From contig CAWGTT010000005.1 of the NCBI GenBank assembly GCA_963825645.1, forward strand, positions 310,001 through 374,000: a stretch of DNA of 64,000 bases, read 5' to 3'. The stretch is from JADJPO01 sp963825645 (lineage in GTDB: Bacteria; Actinomycetota; Actinomycetes; Actinomycetales; Kineosporiaceae). Shown here in pieces: positions 34,140 through 44,552 of this stretch. Both the position numbers and the translations under genes were made by a program. Within the stretch, counting starts at the first letter, position 1. The number at the start of each line of letters is the position of its first letter. The notes under the pieces are model-generated. The model did not search any database, was not told where the DNA came from, and was given only the letters and a program-made list of their open reading frames with translations.

Positions 34140-35057
34140 GTGAGCGACCGCGCAACGACCCAGGACAACACGCCGACCGGCACCGTGCCGGACCTGCTGC
34201 GGATCCTCGCCCTCGGCGATGCGGCTGAGCTGGGCAAGGACACCTTCATCGGCCAGAGCCAGCGCCAGCCGTGGCACCGGGTCTACGGCGGCCAGGTGCT
34301 GGCCCAGGCGCTGGTGGCGGCCCAACGCACGGTCGACGCGGTGGGCACCGTCCGTCCGGTGCACTCGATGCACGCCTACTTCCTGCGCGCCGGCGACGAC
34401 TCCGAGCCGATCACGTTCACGGTCGAGCGGCTGCGCGACGGCCAGTCGTTCTCGGCCCGCCGGGTGCATGCGATCCAGTTCGACCGCCCGATCCTGACCA
34501 TGGCCGCCTCGTTCCAGGCGCCGGCCGACGGTCCGGACCACGCCGAGGCGATGCCGGACGGCGTGCCCGCGCCGGAGGACCTGCCGACCCTGAGCGAGCG
34601 GTACGCAGACCTGCGCAGCGCGTCGGCGCAACGCTGGCTGAGGGAACGTCCGATGGACCTGCGCCATGTCACCGCGCCGTCCTACATCGTCCCTGCTCCC
34701 GACCCGCAGCCCGGGCTGCGGCTCTGGATGCGCGCCCATGAATCGATCCCCGCCGCGCAGGACAACCCGGCGTTGCACGCCGCGGTGCTCGCCTATGCCA
34801 GCGACTACTCGATGCTGGAACCGGTCCTGCGCCGGCACGCTCGCACCTTCTCCGAGCCTGGGATCAAGATGGCCAGCCTGGACCACGCCATGTGGTTCCA
34901 CCGACCGGCCCGCGTCGACACCTGGCTGCTGAACGACCTGGTCAGTCCGTCGGCACAGGGGGCACGGGGGCTGGGTCTGTCGCGGATCTACACCCGGGAC
35001 GGCGTGCTGGTCGCCACCGTCGCCCAGGAGGGCATGATCCGGCTACCGGCCCAGTAA
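34140..35057 (+). CDS. tesB: Acyl-CoA thioesterase II
   Basis: This 305-residue double-hotdog thioesterase hydrolyses acyl-CoA. FIGQSQRQPWHRVYGGQVLA and VHSMHAYFLRAGD define the N-terminal hotdog. AVLAYASDYSMLEPVL carries the catalytic Asp of the C-terminal hotdog, and SLDHAMWFHRPARVDTWLL with the final ATVAQEGMIRLP are TesB-specific. The length matches (about 290-300). GTG 34140 follows GGAGGAG at a seven-base spacing. It ends at the large inverted repeat that separates it from ettA. Confidence 0.93.
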   Translation: MSDRATTQDNTPTGTVPDLLRILALGDAAELGKDTFIGQSQRQPWHRVYGGQVLAQALVAAQRTVDAVGTVRPVHSMHAYFLRAGDDSEPITFTVERLRDGQSFSARRVHAIQFDRPILTMAASFQAPADGPDHAEAMPDGVPAPEDLPTLSERYADLRSASAQRWLRERPMDLRHVTAPSYIVPAPDPQPGLRLWMRAHESIPAAQDNPALHAAVLAYASDYSMLEPVLRRHARTFSEPGIKMASLDHAMWFHRPARVDTWLLNDLVSPSAQGARGLGLSRIYTRDGVLVATVAQEGMIRLPAQ

Positions 35058-35136
35058 CCCGCTCATGCTCCGCGGGTGCACCTGTCGGCGCCGCGAACAA
35101 CGCTGTCAGATGTGCACCTGCGGAGCATGAGCGGGT
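35057..35136. terminator. Long inverted repeat between convergent tesB and ettA
   Basis: A 25-base arm (35057-35081) pairs with 35112-35136 with a single mismatch; the first 17 bases (ACCCGCTCATGCTCCGC) are perfectly complementary. The loop is 30 bases. It begins within the tesB stop codon and ends four bases from the ettA stop, so it can serve as a bidirectional terminator. Its arms are much longer than usual terminators and there is no T-run. Confidence 0.65.
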
Positions 35137-35140
35137 GTGG

Positions 35141-36817
<1,677 letters not shown>

Positions 36818-36861
36818 GCCTGTCAGGCTATCGTCGCGTGCCCCAGGTCCAGAACTCAGAT

Positions 36862-36932
36862 CACGCTGAAGATCACGTTGCGTGGCAGCGGGCGGAAACA
36901 GCACGGTTCCACGCAACGTGATCTTCAACGTG
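36862..36932. repeat. Long inverted repeat upstream of ettA
   Basis: A 24-base arm at 36862-36885 pairs with 36909-36932 with one mismatch; the inner 19 bases (TGAAGATCACGTTGCGTGG) pair perfectly around a 23-base loop. It lies in the divergent region between ettA and fumC, so it is not an ordinary terminator. It may be a regulatory hairpin, a dispersed palindromic repeat or a binding site. Confidence 0.7.
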
Positions 36933-37009
36933 CCGCTCGGACGAGGGGACGGCGGTAGTGGGCATCGGCCGCGAGGGGCCGGACGCGCACAAGGTGCCAG
37001 TCTGTGCGT

Positions 37010-38416
37010 ATGGCTAAGGGCATCGCCGACAGCACCGGGTTCCGGATCGAGCACGACACTATGGGCGAGGTGCGGGTCCCCGCCAATGCGCTGTACGGCG
37101 CACAGACCCAGCGCGCCGTGGAGAACTTCCCGATCAGCGGCCTGCGTCTGGGGCGTTCTCTGATCTGGGCCCTGGGTGCCGTCAAGGCCGCCGCCGCAGC
37201 CACCAACGCCGAGCTCGGTGTCCTGGACGGCGAGGTGTCGGCAGCCGTCGAGCAGGCTGCCCGGGAGGTGGAGGACGGCGAGCACGACGCTCACTTCCCG
37301 GTCGACGTCTTCCAGACCGGGTCAGGGACGTCCTCGAACATGAACGCCAACGAGGTGATCGCCCACCTGGCCGGGCAGCGGCTGGGCCGTTCGGTGCACC
37401 CCAACGACGCGGTGAACGCCTCGCAGTCGAGCAACGACACCTTCCCCACCGCGGTTCACCTCGCCGCGACCCGGGCGGTGGTCACCGACCTGCAGCCGGC
37501 CTTGGAGCACCTCGCGCAGACGTTGGAGGCCAAGGCCGCGGAGACCGCCGACGTTGTCAAGGCCGGCCGAACCCACCTGATGGACGCGACTCCGGTCACA
37601 CTCGGCCAGGAAATCGGTGGGTACGCCGCCCAGGTGCGCCGCGGCGTCGAACGCCTGGACGCCGCGCTGCCCCGGCTCGCGGAGGTGCCTCTGGGTGGAA
37701 CCGCGGTCGGCACCGGCATCAACACCCCCGATGGGTTCGCGGCGCGCGTCGTGGCCGTTCTCGCCGCGCGGACCGGCCTGCCCGTCACCAAGGCGCGCGA
37801 CCACTTCGAGGCCCAGGGCGCCCGAGACGCCCTGGTCGAGGTCTCCGGGGCGCTGCGCACCCTGGCGGTGAGCCTGACCAAGATCTGCAACGACCTGCGC
37901 TGGATGGGCTCCGGGCCGACCGCCGGGTTGGCCGAGATCCACCTGCCCGACCTGCAGCCCGGCTCGTCGATCATGCCGGGCAAGGTGAACCCCGTTGTGC
38001 CCGAAGCGGTTCTGCAGGTCTGCGCGCGAGTGATCGGTAACGACGCCACCATCACCTGGGCGTGCGCGAGTGGGTCGTTCGAGCTGAACGTGATGATGCC
38101 GGTGACGGCGCACGCCGTGCTGGAGTCGGTGGGCATCCTGGCGGCGGCGAGTCGGCTGCTCGCCGACCGGTGCGTCGCCGGTCTCACCGCTGACGCGGAG
38201 CGATGCCTGCGCTATGCCGAGTCCTCGCCGTCCGTGGTCACTCCCCTCAACAGGCTGATCGGATACGAGGCGGCGGCCACGGTCGCCAAGCACGCCGTAG
38301 CGCGCGCGATGACGGTACGCGAGGCGGTTGTGGACCTCGGCTTCGTCGAGCGCGGGCAGCTGACCGAGCAGCAGCTCGACGACGTGCTCGACGTCAGGTC
38401 GATGACGGGCCGCTGA
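37010..38416 (+). CDS. fumC: Class II fumarate hydratase
   Basis: The 468-residue fumarase/aspartase superfamily enzyme interconverts fumarate and malate in the TCA cycle. The signature GSSIMPGKVNP is complete, with the substrate loops GSGTSSNMNANEV and NASQSSNDTFPTAVHLAATR and the THLMDATPVTLGQE segment. No iron-sulfur cysteine motif is present, as expected for class II. ATG 37010 begins AKGIADSTGFRIEHDTMGEV; an in-frame GTG at 37004 is also possible. It is transcribed divergently from ettA across the inverted repeat. Confidence 0.95.
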   Translation: MAKGIADSTGFRIEHDTMGEVRVPANALYGAQTQRAVENFPISGLRLGRSLIWALGAVKAAAAATNAELGVLDGEVSAAVEQAAREVEDGEHDAHFPVDVFQTGSGTSSNMNANEVIAHLAGQRLGRSVHPNDAVNASQSSNDTFPTAVHLAATRAVVTDLQPALEHLAQTLEAKAAETADVVKAGRTHLMDATPVTLGQEIGGYAAQVRRGVERLDAALPRLAEVPLGGTAVGTGINTPDGFAARVVAVLAARTGLPVTKARDHFEAQGARDALVEVSGALRTLAVSLTKICNDLRWMGSGPTAGLAEIHLPDLQPGSSIMPGKVNPVVPEAVLQVCARVIGNDATITWACASGSFELNVMMPVTAHAVLESVGILAAASRLLADRCVAGLTADAERCLRYAESSPSVVTPLNRLIGYEAAATVAKHAVARAMTVREAVVDLGFVERGQLTEQQLDDVLDVRSMTGR

Positions 38417-38471
38417 TGAGCCGCTGACGATTCGACGTTCCCCCCGCCGACGACGCTTACGCTTGTCCACC

Positions 38472-40316
38472 ATGGAGTCGACCCTGCCCGGAACCGTCCG
38501 GCGCGGCTCCGCCCCGGCAGCCTCGAGACCGGCTGCGCAGTCCCCCGCCGACCGCTCCTGGTGGCGGGACGCCGTGACGTACCAGGTCTACATCCGCAGC
38601 TTCGCCGACGCCGACGGGGACGGCCTGGGCGATGTGGCGGGCATCCGGTCCCGACTCGCCTACATCGCCGACCTCGGCGTCGACGCGGTGTGGATCAACC
38701 CGTGGTATCCCTCCCCGCAGGCCGACGGGGGATATGACGTGTCCGACTACCGCGATATCGAACCGGCGTTGGGCACGCTCGACGACGCCCAGGCACTGAT
38801 CGCCGACGCGCACGCGCTCGGGTTGAAGGTGCTCCTCGATATCGTGCCCAACCACACCAGCGACGAGCATGGGTGGTTCATCGAGGCGCTCGCCGCTGGG
38901 CCGGGCTCGCCGGAGCGCGAGAGGTACATCTTCCGTCGGGGCTGCGGCCCGGACGGCGCCCAACCACCGAACGACTGGAGATCGGTATTCGGCGGACGGG
39001 CCTGGACGCGGGTCACCGAGGCCGACGGCAGCCGCGGGGAGTGGTACCTGCATCTCTTCGACCCCAAGCAGCCAGACCTCAACTGGGACAACCCCGAGGT
39101 GCGTCGGGAGTTCGAGGACATCCTGCGGTTCTGGTTCGACCGCGGCGCCGACGGCTTCCGGATCGACGTCGCGCACGGACTGGTGAAGGACCCGGCGCTG
39201 CCCGACCTGGACGGGCGCGACGTCCGGGGCGTTGACGGTCACGAGCCGCACCTGCTCGACGCCGTCGACAGACCCGACCACCCGCACTGGGACCGGCCTG
39301 CCGTTCATGAGATCTACCGCTCCTGGCGCGCCGTGGCCGAGGCGTACGACCCGCCCAGGGTGTTCGTCGCCGAAGCCTGGGTGGCCAGCCCGCAGCGCCT
39401 GGCCGCCTACCTACGACCCGGTGGGCTGCACACGGCCTTCGACTTCCACTTCGTGACGGCTCCGTGGAACGCCCGGCCACTTCGTTCCACCGCGACGTCC
39501 AGCCTGGCCGCCCATGAGCAGGTCGGCGCGCCGGTGATGTGGGTGCTGTCCAACCACGACATCACCCGGCATGTCACCCGGCTCGGCCGACCCGACGCGC
39601 ACGCGGTGAAGGACGCGTTGCACGGCCACGATCACGGCGCGGCCGACCTCGAGCTCGGCCGGCGGCGAGCCCGCGCTGCGCTGCTCCTCGAACTGGCCCT
39701 GCCCGGCGGGGTCTACCTCTACCAAGGCGAGGAGCTCGGCCTGGAGGAGGTCGAGGACCTGCCCGAGGATCTGCTCCAGGACCCGTCATGGGCGCGGTCC
39801 GGGCATACCGAACGCGGCCGGGACGGGTGCCGGGTTCCACTGCCCTGGACGGCGTCCGGCCCCTCGCTGGGGTTCGGCGCGGCCGCCGGGTGGCTGCCGC
39901 AACCGGCCCGATGGGCGGGCCCGGCGGGCCTATCGGTGCAGGTGCAGCAGGACGACCCGACCTCGATGCTGTCGTTCTACCGGACGGCGCTGCAGCTGCG
40001 GCGCGAGTTGGTCGGGCTGGGTGTGCTCGGTGCCGGCGACGCATCGCCGGTGCAGTGGCTCGACGACCCCGTCGAAGCGTTCCGGGCCGGTGCAGGCACC
40101 GGCCAGAAGCTGGATAGCGACATGCTCGCCTTCCGGCGCGGACCGCGTGGCGCCGGGTTGGTCTGCATCGTGAACACCGGATCCGACCCTGTCGACCTGC
40201 CCGACGGCGCGGTGCTGCTGGCCAGTGGTCCGCTGCTCGACTTCGCCGAGGCGGAACCCGGCTCAGGTGCACGACGCCGGCTGCCGGGCGACACGGCGGT
40301 GTGGCTGGCCGACTGA
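38472..40316 (+). CDS. GH13 alpha-glucosidase (oligo-1,6-glucosidase-like)
   Basis: This 614-residue alpha-amylase-family enzyme acts on short alpha-glucosides. The conserved regions are VDAVWINPWYPSPQADGGYD and VSDYRDI (region I neighbourhood), DIVPNHTS, DGFRIDVAHGL with the nucleophile Asp, VFVAEAWV with the acid Glu, and VLSNHDITR with the stabilising Asp. The length is slightly above the usual 540-580 because of an N-terminal extension of about 30 residues before DRSWWRDAVTYQVYIRSFAD. ATG 38472 is chosen over a TTG at 38463. No signal peptide is present, so the substrate must be imported or internal, consistent with MalQ nearby. Confidence 0.92.
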   Translation: MESTLPGTVRRGSAPAASRPAAQSPADRSWWRDAVTYQVYIRSFADADGDGLGDVAGIRSRLAYIADLGVDAVWINPWYPSPQADGGYDVSDYRDIEPALGTLDDAQALIADAHALGLKVLLDIVPNHTSDEHGWFIEALAAGPGSPERERYIFRRGCGPDGAQPPNDWRSVFGGRAWTRVTEADGSRGEWYLHLFDPKQPDLNWDNPEVRREFEDILRFWFDRGADGFRIDVAHGLVKDPALPDLDGRDVRGVDGHEPHLLDAVDRPDHPHWDRPAVHEIYRSWRAVAEAYDPPRVFVAEAWVASPQRLAAYLRPGGLHTAFDFHFVTAPWNARPLRSTATSSLAAHEQVGAPVMWVLSNHDITRHVTRLGRPDAHAVKDALHGHDHGAADLELGRRRARAALLLELALPGGVYLYQGEELGLEEVEDLPEDLLQDPSWARSGHTERGRDGCRVPLPWTASGPSLGFGAAAGWLPQPARWAGPAGLSVQVQQDDPTSMLSFYRTALQLRRELVGLGVLGAGDASPVQWLDDPVEAFRAGAGTGQKLDSDMLAFRRGPRGAGLVCIVNTGSDPVDLPDGAVLLASGPLLDFAEAEPGSGARRRLPGDTAVWLAD

Positions 40317-40325
40317 GCGCCGCCG

Positions 40326-41549
40326 TCAACCGCTGGTGACATCGAGGCCGGCGACCGCACCGATGACGATCACGGCAGGAGCCCGGACCTGGTCGCGCTC
40401 GGCGGCCTCAGCGATCTCGCGCAGTGCCGCGCGGGTCACCCGTTGACCTGGTAGTGACCCATCCTGGACCACGGCGACCGGGGTATCCGCTGCCCTGCCG
40501 TGGTCGAGCAGCACGTCCGCGATCTCGGCGAGCCGGTCAACGCCCATCAGGACCAAGATCGTGCCGCGCAGCCGGGCCAGGGCCGGCCAGTCGACCATCG
40601 TCGCCGGGTCGTGCGGGGACAGGTGGCCGGAGACGATCACCGCCTCGTGGGCCAGCCCGCGGTGCGTGAGCGGGATCCCGGCCAGGGCTGGGACCGACAG
40701 GGCGCTGGTCACTCCTGGGACGACGGTGACCGGTACGCCGGCCGCAACGCAGGCCAGCACCTCCTCGCTACCGCGACCGAACACGTACGGGTCCCCGCCC
40801 TTGAGCCGGACGACGAACAGCCCGTCGCGGGCACGGGCCACCATCAGGTCGTTGATCGCCTGCTGCGCCATCGCCCGGCCGCGCGGCAGCTTGGCCGCGT
40901 CGATCACTTCGACATCGCCGGCCAGCTCGGCGAGCAGGGGCTGCGGCGCCAGCCGGTCGGCGACCACGACGTCGGCCCTGGCGAGCAGCCGGCGCCCCCG
41001 GACCGTGATCAGCTCCGGGTCGCCCGGACCACCGCCGACGATCGCCACCCCCGGCGGCGCCTCGGTCACTCGGCGCCGTCGGGCTCGGACGTCCAGGCGG
41101 CCTTCGCGCAGCGCCTCGACGATCCCGTCGCGAACGGCGGCGGCGCGGCGGGGGTCGTCTCCCCCGAGCACCCCGACCTGTACCGATCCGTGGTGCCCGG
41201 TCGCGGGCGTCCTGGCCGTGCGGCCCGACCCACTGTCGGCCCGGACACAGAAGACCCGTAACGCGGCAGCCCGTGCAGCCACCGCGGTGTTGACCTCGGC
41301 GTCGTCGGTGAGCGCCAGCGCGTACCAGGCGCCGTCCAGGTCCTGCGGGTGATAGGGGCGCTGGAGCCAGGTCAGCTCGCCGCTCGGCAGCAGACCCTCG
41401 ATGGTGGCGGTGATCGTCGGTGAGACGAGGACGATCTGGGCTCCGGCCTCCATCAGGGCCGGCAGCCGACGCTGCGCCAGCGATCCGCCGCCGACCATCA
41501 CGACCCGGCGCCCGCTCAGGTCGAGCCCGGCCAGGTAGGGGCGGCTCAT
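40326..41549 (-). CDS. cobA: Siroheme synthase-type fusion: precorrin-2 dehydrogenase + uroporphyrinogen-III C-methyltransferase
   Basis: The protein has 407 residues. Residues 1-115 form a Rossmann domain like CysG-B/Met8 (LDLSGRRVVMVGGGSLAQRR), and residues about 165-405 form the SAM-dependent methyltransferase (GVAIVGGGPGDPELITVRGR, LKGGDPYVFGRGSEEV, VPGVTSALSVPALAGIPLTH). The methyltransferase makes precorrin-2 from uroporphyrinogen III, and the dehydrogenase part would make sirohydrochlorin. The C-terminal ferrochelatase helix of full CysG is not obvious in the 115-160 linker. The start ATG overlaps the cobT stop (ATGA), so it is translated with the cobalamin genes. Confidence 0.9.
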   Translation of the reverse strand: MSRPYLAGLDLSGRRVVMVGGGSLAQRRLPALMEAGAQIVLVSPTITATIEGLLPSGELTWLQRPYHPQDLDGAWYALALTDDAEVNTAVAARAAALRVFCVRADSGSGRTARTPATGHHGSVQVGVLGGDDPRRAAAVRDGIVEALREGRLDVRARRRRVTEAPPGVAIVGGGPGDPELITVRGRRLLARADVVVADRLAPQPLLAELAGDVEVIDAAKLPRGRAMAQQAINDLMVARARDGLFVVRLKGGDPYVFGRGSEEVLACVAAGVPVTVVPGVTSALSVPALAGIPLTHRGLAHEAVIVSGHLSPHDPATMVDWPALARLRGTILVLMGVDRLAEIADVLLDHGRAADTPVAVVQDGSLPGQRVTRAALREIAEAAERDQVRAPAVIVIGAVAGLDVTSG

Positions 41550-42664
41550 CGGGAGACCCCCGCATCGTCGAAAGTGGCCATGTCCCGCAGCACCCGGGCG
41601 GACGCCTGCACGATCGGCAGGGCCAACAGGGCCCCGGTTCCCTCGCCGAGTCGCAGATCAAGATCGATCAGCGGCCGCAGGCCGAGGTGGTCCAGGGCAA
41701 CGCGATGGCCGGGTTCGGTGGAGCGGTGACCGGCCAGGCATGCCTCGACCGCCAGCGGGGCCAATGCATGAGCGACGAGCGCCGCGGCGCCGGCGATCAC
41801 GCCGTCCAGGATGACCGGAACCTTCTGCGCGGCCGCCGAGAGGACGAACCCGGCAAGTGCCGCATGTTCCAGACCGCCGAGCGCGGCCAGCACGGCGAGC
41901 GGGTCGGACGCCCGGTTCGCGACGACGCCGCTGTGACGGGTCAGACCGGCCGTGACCACCTCGACCTTGCGGTTCCAGGTCACCTGGTCGACCCCGGTGC
42001 CGCGACCGGTGACCGCCTCGGGCGAAGCGCCGGTGAAGGCGGCGATCAAGGCGGCGGACGCGGTGGTGTTGGCGATGCCCATGTCACCGGTCAGCAGCAC
42101 CTGCGCGCCGTCGGCCACCAGGTCGGCGGCCAGCTGGGCGCCGGCCAGGAGGGCCTGACGCGCCTGAGTGCGGGTCATCGCCGGCTCCTGGCTGAGGTCG
42201 GCGGTACCGGGCCGAACCCGCCGGGTCAGCAACCCGGGGGCCGCGGCGAGCTCTGTGGCCACGCCGACGTCGACGACCACGACCTGGGCGCCGACCTGCG
42301 CGGCCAGCACGTTGACCGCTGCCCCGCCGGCCAGGAAGTTGGCCACCATCTGGGCGGTCACCTCCTGCGGCCATGCCGTGACGCCCTGGGCGTGCACTCC
42401 GTGGTCGGCGGCGAAGACGGCGACCACGGCGCGCTCGGGGATCGGTGCCGGGCAGCGACCAGACAGCGCAGCGAGCCGGATCGAGACCTCCTCGAGCACC
42501 CCGAGCGCACCGACCGGTTTCGTCAGGTTCGCCTGCCGGGTCCTGGCCCGGTCGGCCGCCTGCTGGTCGACCGGAAGCACTGCGGCCAGCAGCCGGTTCA
42601 GCTCGGCCTGAGCCGAGTCATCCACAGGTGCAGGATCCCCACGCCCACTCGGATCGTGAGTCAA
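41546..42664 (-). CDS. cobT: Nicotinate-nucleotide--dimethylbenzimidazole phosphoribosyltransferase
   Basis: This 372-residue enzyme activates the lower ligand base for cobalamin nucleotide-loop assembly. Landmarks are LTKPVGALGVLEEVSIRLAA, VFAADHGVHAQGVTAWPQEV, LLTGDMGIANTTASAALIAA and the catalytic C-terminal RLGEGTGALLALPIVQASAR with the conserved Glu. Its TTG at 42664 follows AGGAGG by eight bases and overlaps the cobD stop (TTGA); an in-frame GTG at 42625 is a less supported alternative. The stop overlaps the cobA start. The three genes form one coupled operon. Confidence 0.92.
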   Translation of the reverse strand: MTHDPSGRGDPAPVDDSAQAELNRLLAAVLPVDQQAADRARTRQANLTKPVGALGVLEEVSIRLAALSGRCPAPIPERAVVAVFAADHGVHAQGVTAWPQEVTAQMVANFLAGGAAVNVLAAQVGAQVVVVDVGVATELAAAPGLLTRRVRPGTADLSQEPAMTRTQARQALLAGAQLAADLVADGAQVLLTGDMGIANTTASAALIAAFTGASPEAVTGRGTGVDQVTWNRKVEVVTAGLTRHSGVVANRASDPLAVLAALGGLEHAALAGFVLSAAAQKVPVILDGVIAGAAALVAHALAPLAVEACLAGHRSTEPGHRVALDHLGLRPLIDLDLRLGEGTGALLALPIVQASARVLRDMATFDDAGVSR

Positions 42665-43725
42665 CGGCCCGTCCTCCTGTACTCGGCGAGGCGGACCTCG
42701 CCGCGACGGGCTCCAACACCGGCAACGGCCGAGGCTGCCGCCGACACGGCGAGGCAGACCACGAGGGCGCCGGCGGAGGCCACCGTGACCAGCCGCGCCG
42801 CCCTCCGGATGTCGTCCACCGACGGTGGCCGGCCGGAGGCGCCGAGCAGCCCGCGGTCCTCCGCCGCGCCGTGGTAGGTGTTCAACCCGCCCAAGGTGAT
42901 TCCGAGGGCGCCGGCGGCGGCCGCCTCGGGACGTCCCGCGTTCGGGCTCGGGTGGTCGCCGCCGTCCTCGGCCATGACCCTCAGCGCCCGACCGGGCGAC
43001 CCGCCGACCGTCGGAGCGGCCACCGCCAGCAGAACACCGCTGACCCGGGCCGGAATCAGGTTCAGCGCATCGTCCAGGCGGGCAGAGGCCCAGCCGAAGC
43101 GAAGATACCGCGGCGACCGGTACCCGACCATCGCGTCCAGAGTGTTGACCGCCCGGTAGCCCAGCAAGCCCGGCACGCCGGCGACAGAGCCCCATAGCAG
43201 CGGAGCCACTACGGCGTCGCTGACGTTCTCGGCCAGGGACTCCACGCTGGCGCGGGCGAGCTCTGAGGCATTTAGCCCCGACGGGTCACGAGCGCACAGG
43301 TGGCGCAGTCGGGCACGGGCCTCGTCGAGGTCGCCACCCTCGAGCAGCTCAGCCATGACCAGACCCTCCCGCCGTAGGGAGGTGCCGCCCAGTACCGCCC
43401 AGGTGGCCACCGCGGTCCCGGCGACGCCTCGGGCGAACCCACGCTTCGTGGCGCGATCGACCGCCCAGCCAAGACCGGCAGCAGCGACGACGGCGGAAGC
43501 CGTGAACACCGTGCCACGCCGCCGGTCGTCGGCGTACAGCCGTCCCTCCAGCGCCCCCGCGTACCTGCCGAAAGCGGCCACCGGGTGGCCGCGCCGCGGA
43601 TCGGCGAGCACAAGGTCGGCCAATGAACCGATGACCAGACCGAGCGCACGCGGCGTGAGCAGGTGGGCGGCCCACCGCGGCGCCGCGGTGCCGGACCAGG
43701 TGGGGGGTGCCTTCTGCCGACGCAC
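42661..43725 (-). CDS. cobD: Adenosylcobinamide-phosphate synthase (CobD/CbiB)
   Basis: This 354-residue membrane protein attaches aminopropanol to cobyric acid. GSLADLVLADPRRGHPVAAF at the N-terminus and ASVESLAENVSDAVVAPLLW, NTLDAMVGYRSPRYLRFGWA and HPSPNAGRPEAAAAGALGI are diagnostic CbiB motifs. Four or five hydrophobic segments are visible, including a C-terminal LVTVASAGALVVCLAVSAAA. It is the first gene of the cobD-cobT-cobA operon. GTG 43725 is 59 bases after the ssb stop, leaving no room for a cobalamin riboswitch. Confidence 0.92.
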   Translation of the reverse strand: MRRQKAPPTWSGTAAPRWAAHLLTPRALGLVIGSLADLVLADPRRGHPVAAFGRYAGALEGRLYADDRRRGTVFTASAVVAAAGLGWAVDRATKRGFARGVAGTAVATWAVLGGTSLRREGLVMAELLEGGDLDEARARLRHLCARDPSGLNASELARASVESLAENVSDAVVAPLLWGSVAGVPGLLGYRAVNTLDAMVGYRSPRYLRFGWASARLDDALNLIPARVSGVLLAVAAPTVGGSPGRALRVMAEDGGDHPSPNAGRPEAAAAGALGITLGGLNTYHGAAEDRGLLGASGRPPSVDDIRRAARLVTVASAGALVVCLAVSAAASAVAGVGARRGEVRLAEYRRTGR

Positions 43726-43784
43726 GCAGGAGATCCTGCCGCACCGGCACGCCGACGCCGAACTCGCCGCGACCCGACGCTGGG

Positions 43785-44399
43785 TCAGCCCCGCCCGACC
43801 AGCTCGCCCAGTGCTCTGGCGGAGGCCTGCTCGCCCTCATCGAGGTCGACCTCGCCCGCGCCGTCGCCGCCGCGGTGCAGCGCATCCGGGTCGGCGCCCG
43901 GGTCCGGCGCAGCGGTGCCCTCGGGGTCGACCTCGGCGAGCAATGCGGCGACGTCGAGTCCGCGGGTGATGCTCTCGGCCGCCTCGGCCATCTCGTCGAG
44001 CTCGCGCTGGCCGGGCACTGGCCGGGGCTGAGCCCAGTTGACCTTCTCGAACGTGCCCCGCCCGTAGCCAAGGTCGAAGCCGACCGCGTCCGCCTCGATG
44101 TCGGCGCGGGTTCGGTACTGCCCATCGTCCGTGGTCCACTCCCGCACCACGAGGCGGCCGTGCACGATCACCCGCTGGCCCTTGTGAACGCAGTCGGCAA
44201 CGTTGACCCCCAGCTGGCGCCAGCAGTTGACCTGTAGCCACGACGTCGGCTGGTCGCGCCAGACGTTGGTCTGACGGTCACGGACCCGCGGCGTGCTCGC
44301 CAGGCGGAAGCTGGTCACGAGGGACTCCCCGCCGTTCACCTCCCGCACGGACGGGTCCGTCCCCACGGTGCCGCACGCCGTGATCTTGATCTCGTTCAT
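43785..44399 (-). CDS. ssb: Single-stranded DNA-binding protein (second SSB type)
   Basis: The 204-residue protein has an OB fold in residues 1-110: MNEIKITACGTVGTDPSVRE, SLVTSFRLASTPRVRDRQTN, WLQVNCWRQLGVNVADCVHK and GQRVIVHGRLVVREW. This is the SSB core. The tail is acidic and Ala/Asp/Gly-rich and ends in GELVGRG rather than the DDDIPF-type tip, so it is likely the accessory SSB found in many actinobacteria (SsbB-like) rather than the replicative one. It lies alone between the GTPase operon and cobD. Confidence 0.88.
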   Translation of the reverse strand: MNEIKITACGTVGTDPSVREVNGGESLVTSFRLASTPRVRDRQTNVWRDQPTSWLQVNCWRQLGVNVADCVHKGQRVIVHGRLVVREWTTDDGQYRTRADIEADAVGFDLGYGRGTFEKVNWAQPRPVPGQRELDEMAEAAESITRGLDVAALLAEVDPEGTAAPDPGADPDALHRGGDGAGEVDLDEGEQASARALGELVGRG

Positions 44400-44552
44400 C
44401 GCTGTCTCCCTCTCCCGCCCGGCCCGGTGCCGGACCCGTTCAGCCTCACCGAGCTGGGACGGGACGGCACCGCGCGGTGACCGGACCTGTGGACAACACC
44501 GGGAGCCAACGCGGGTGGGGACGGAACGCCGAGGTCCTCGCGACCCCAGCGA

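Noticed and set aside
43726..43784. Possible cobalamin riboswitch before cobD
   Set aside because: Only 59 bases separate ssb and cobD, too short for the riboswitch, and no B12-box-like element was seen.
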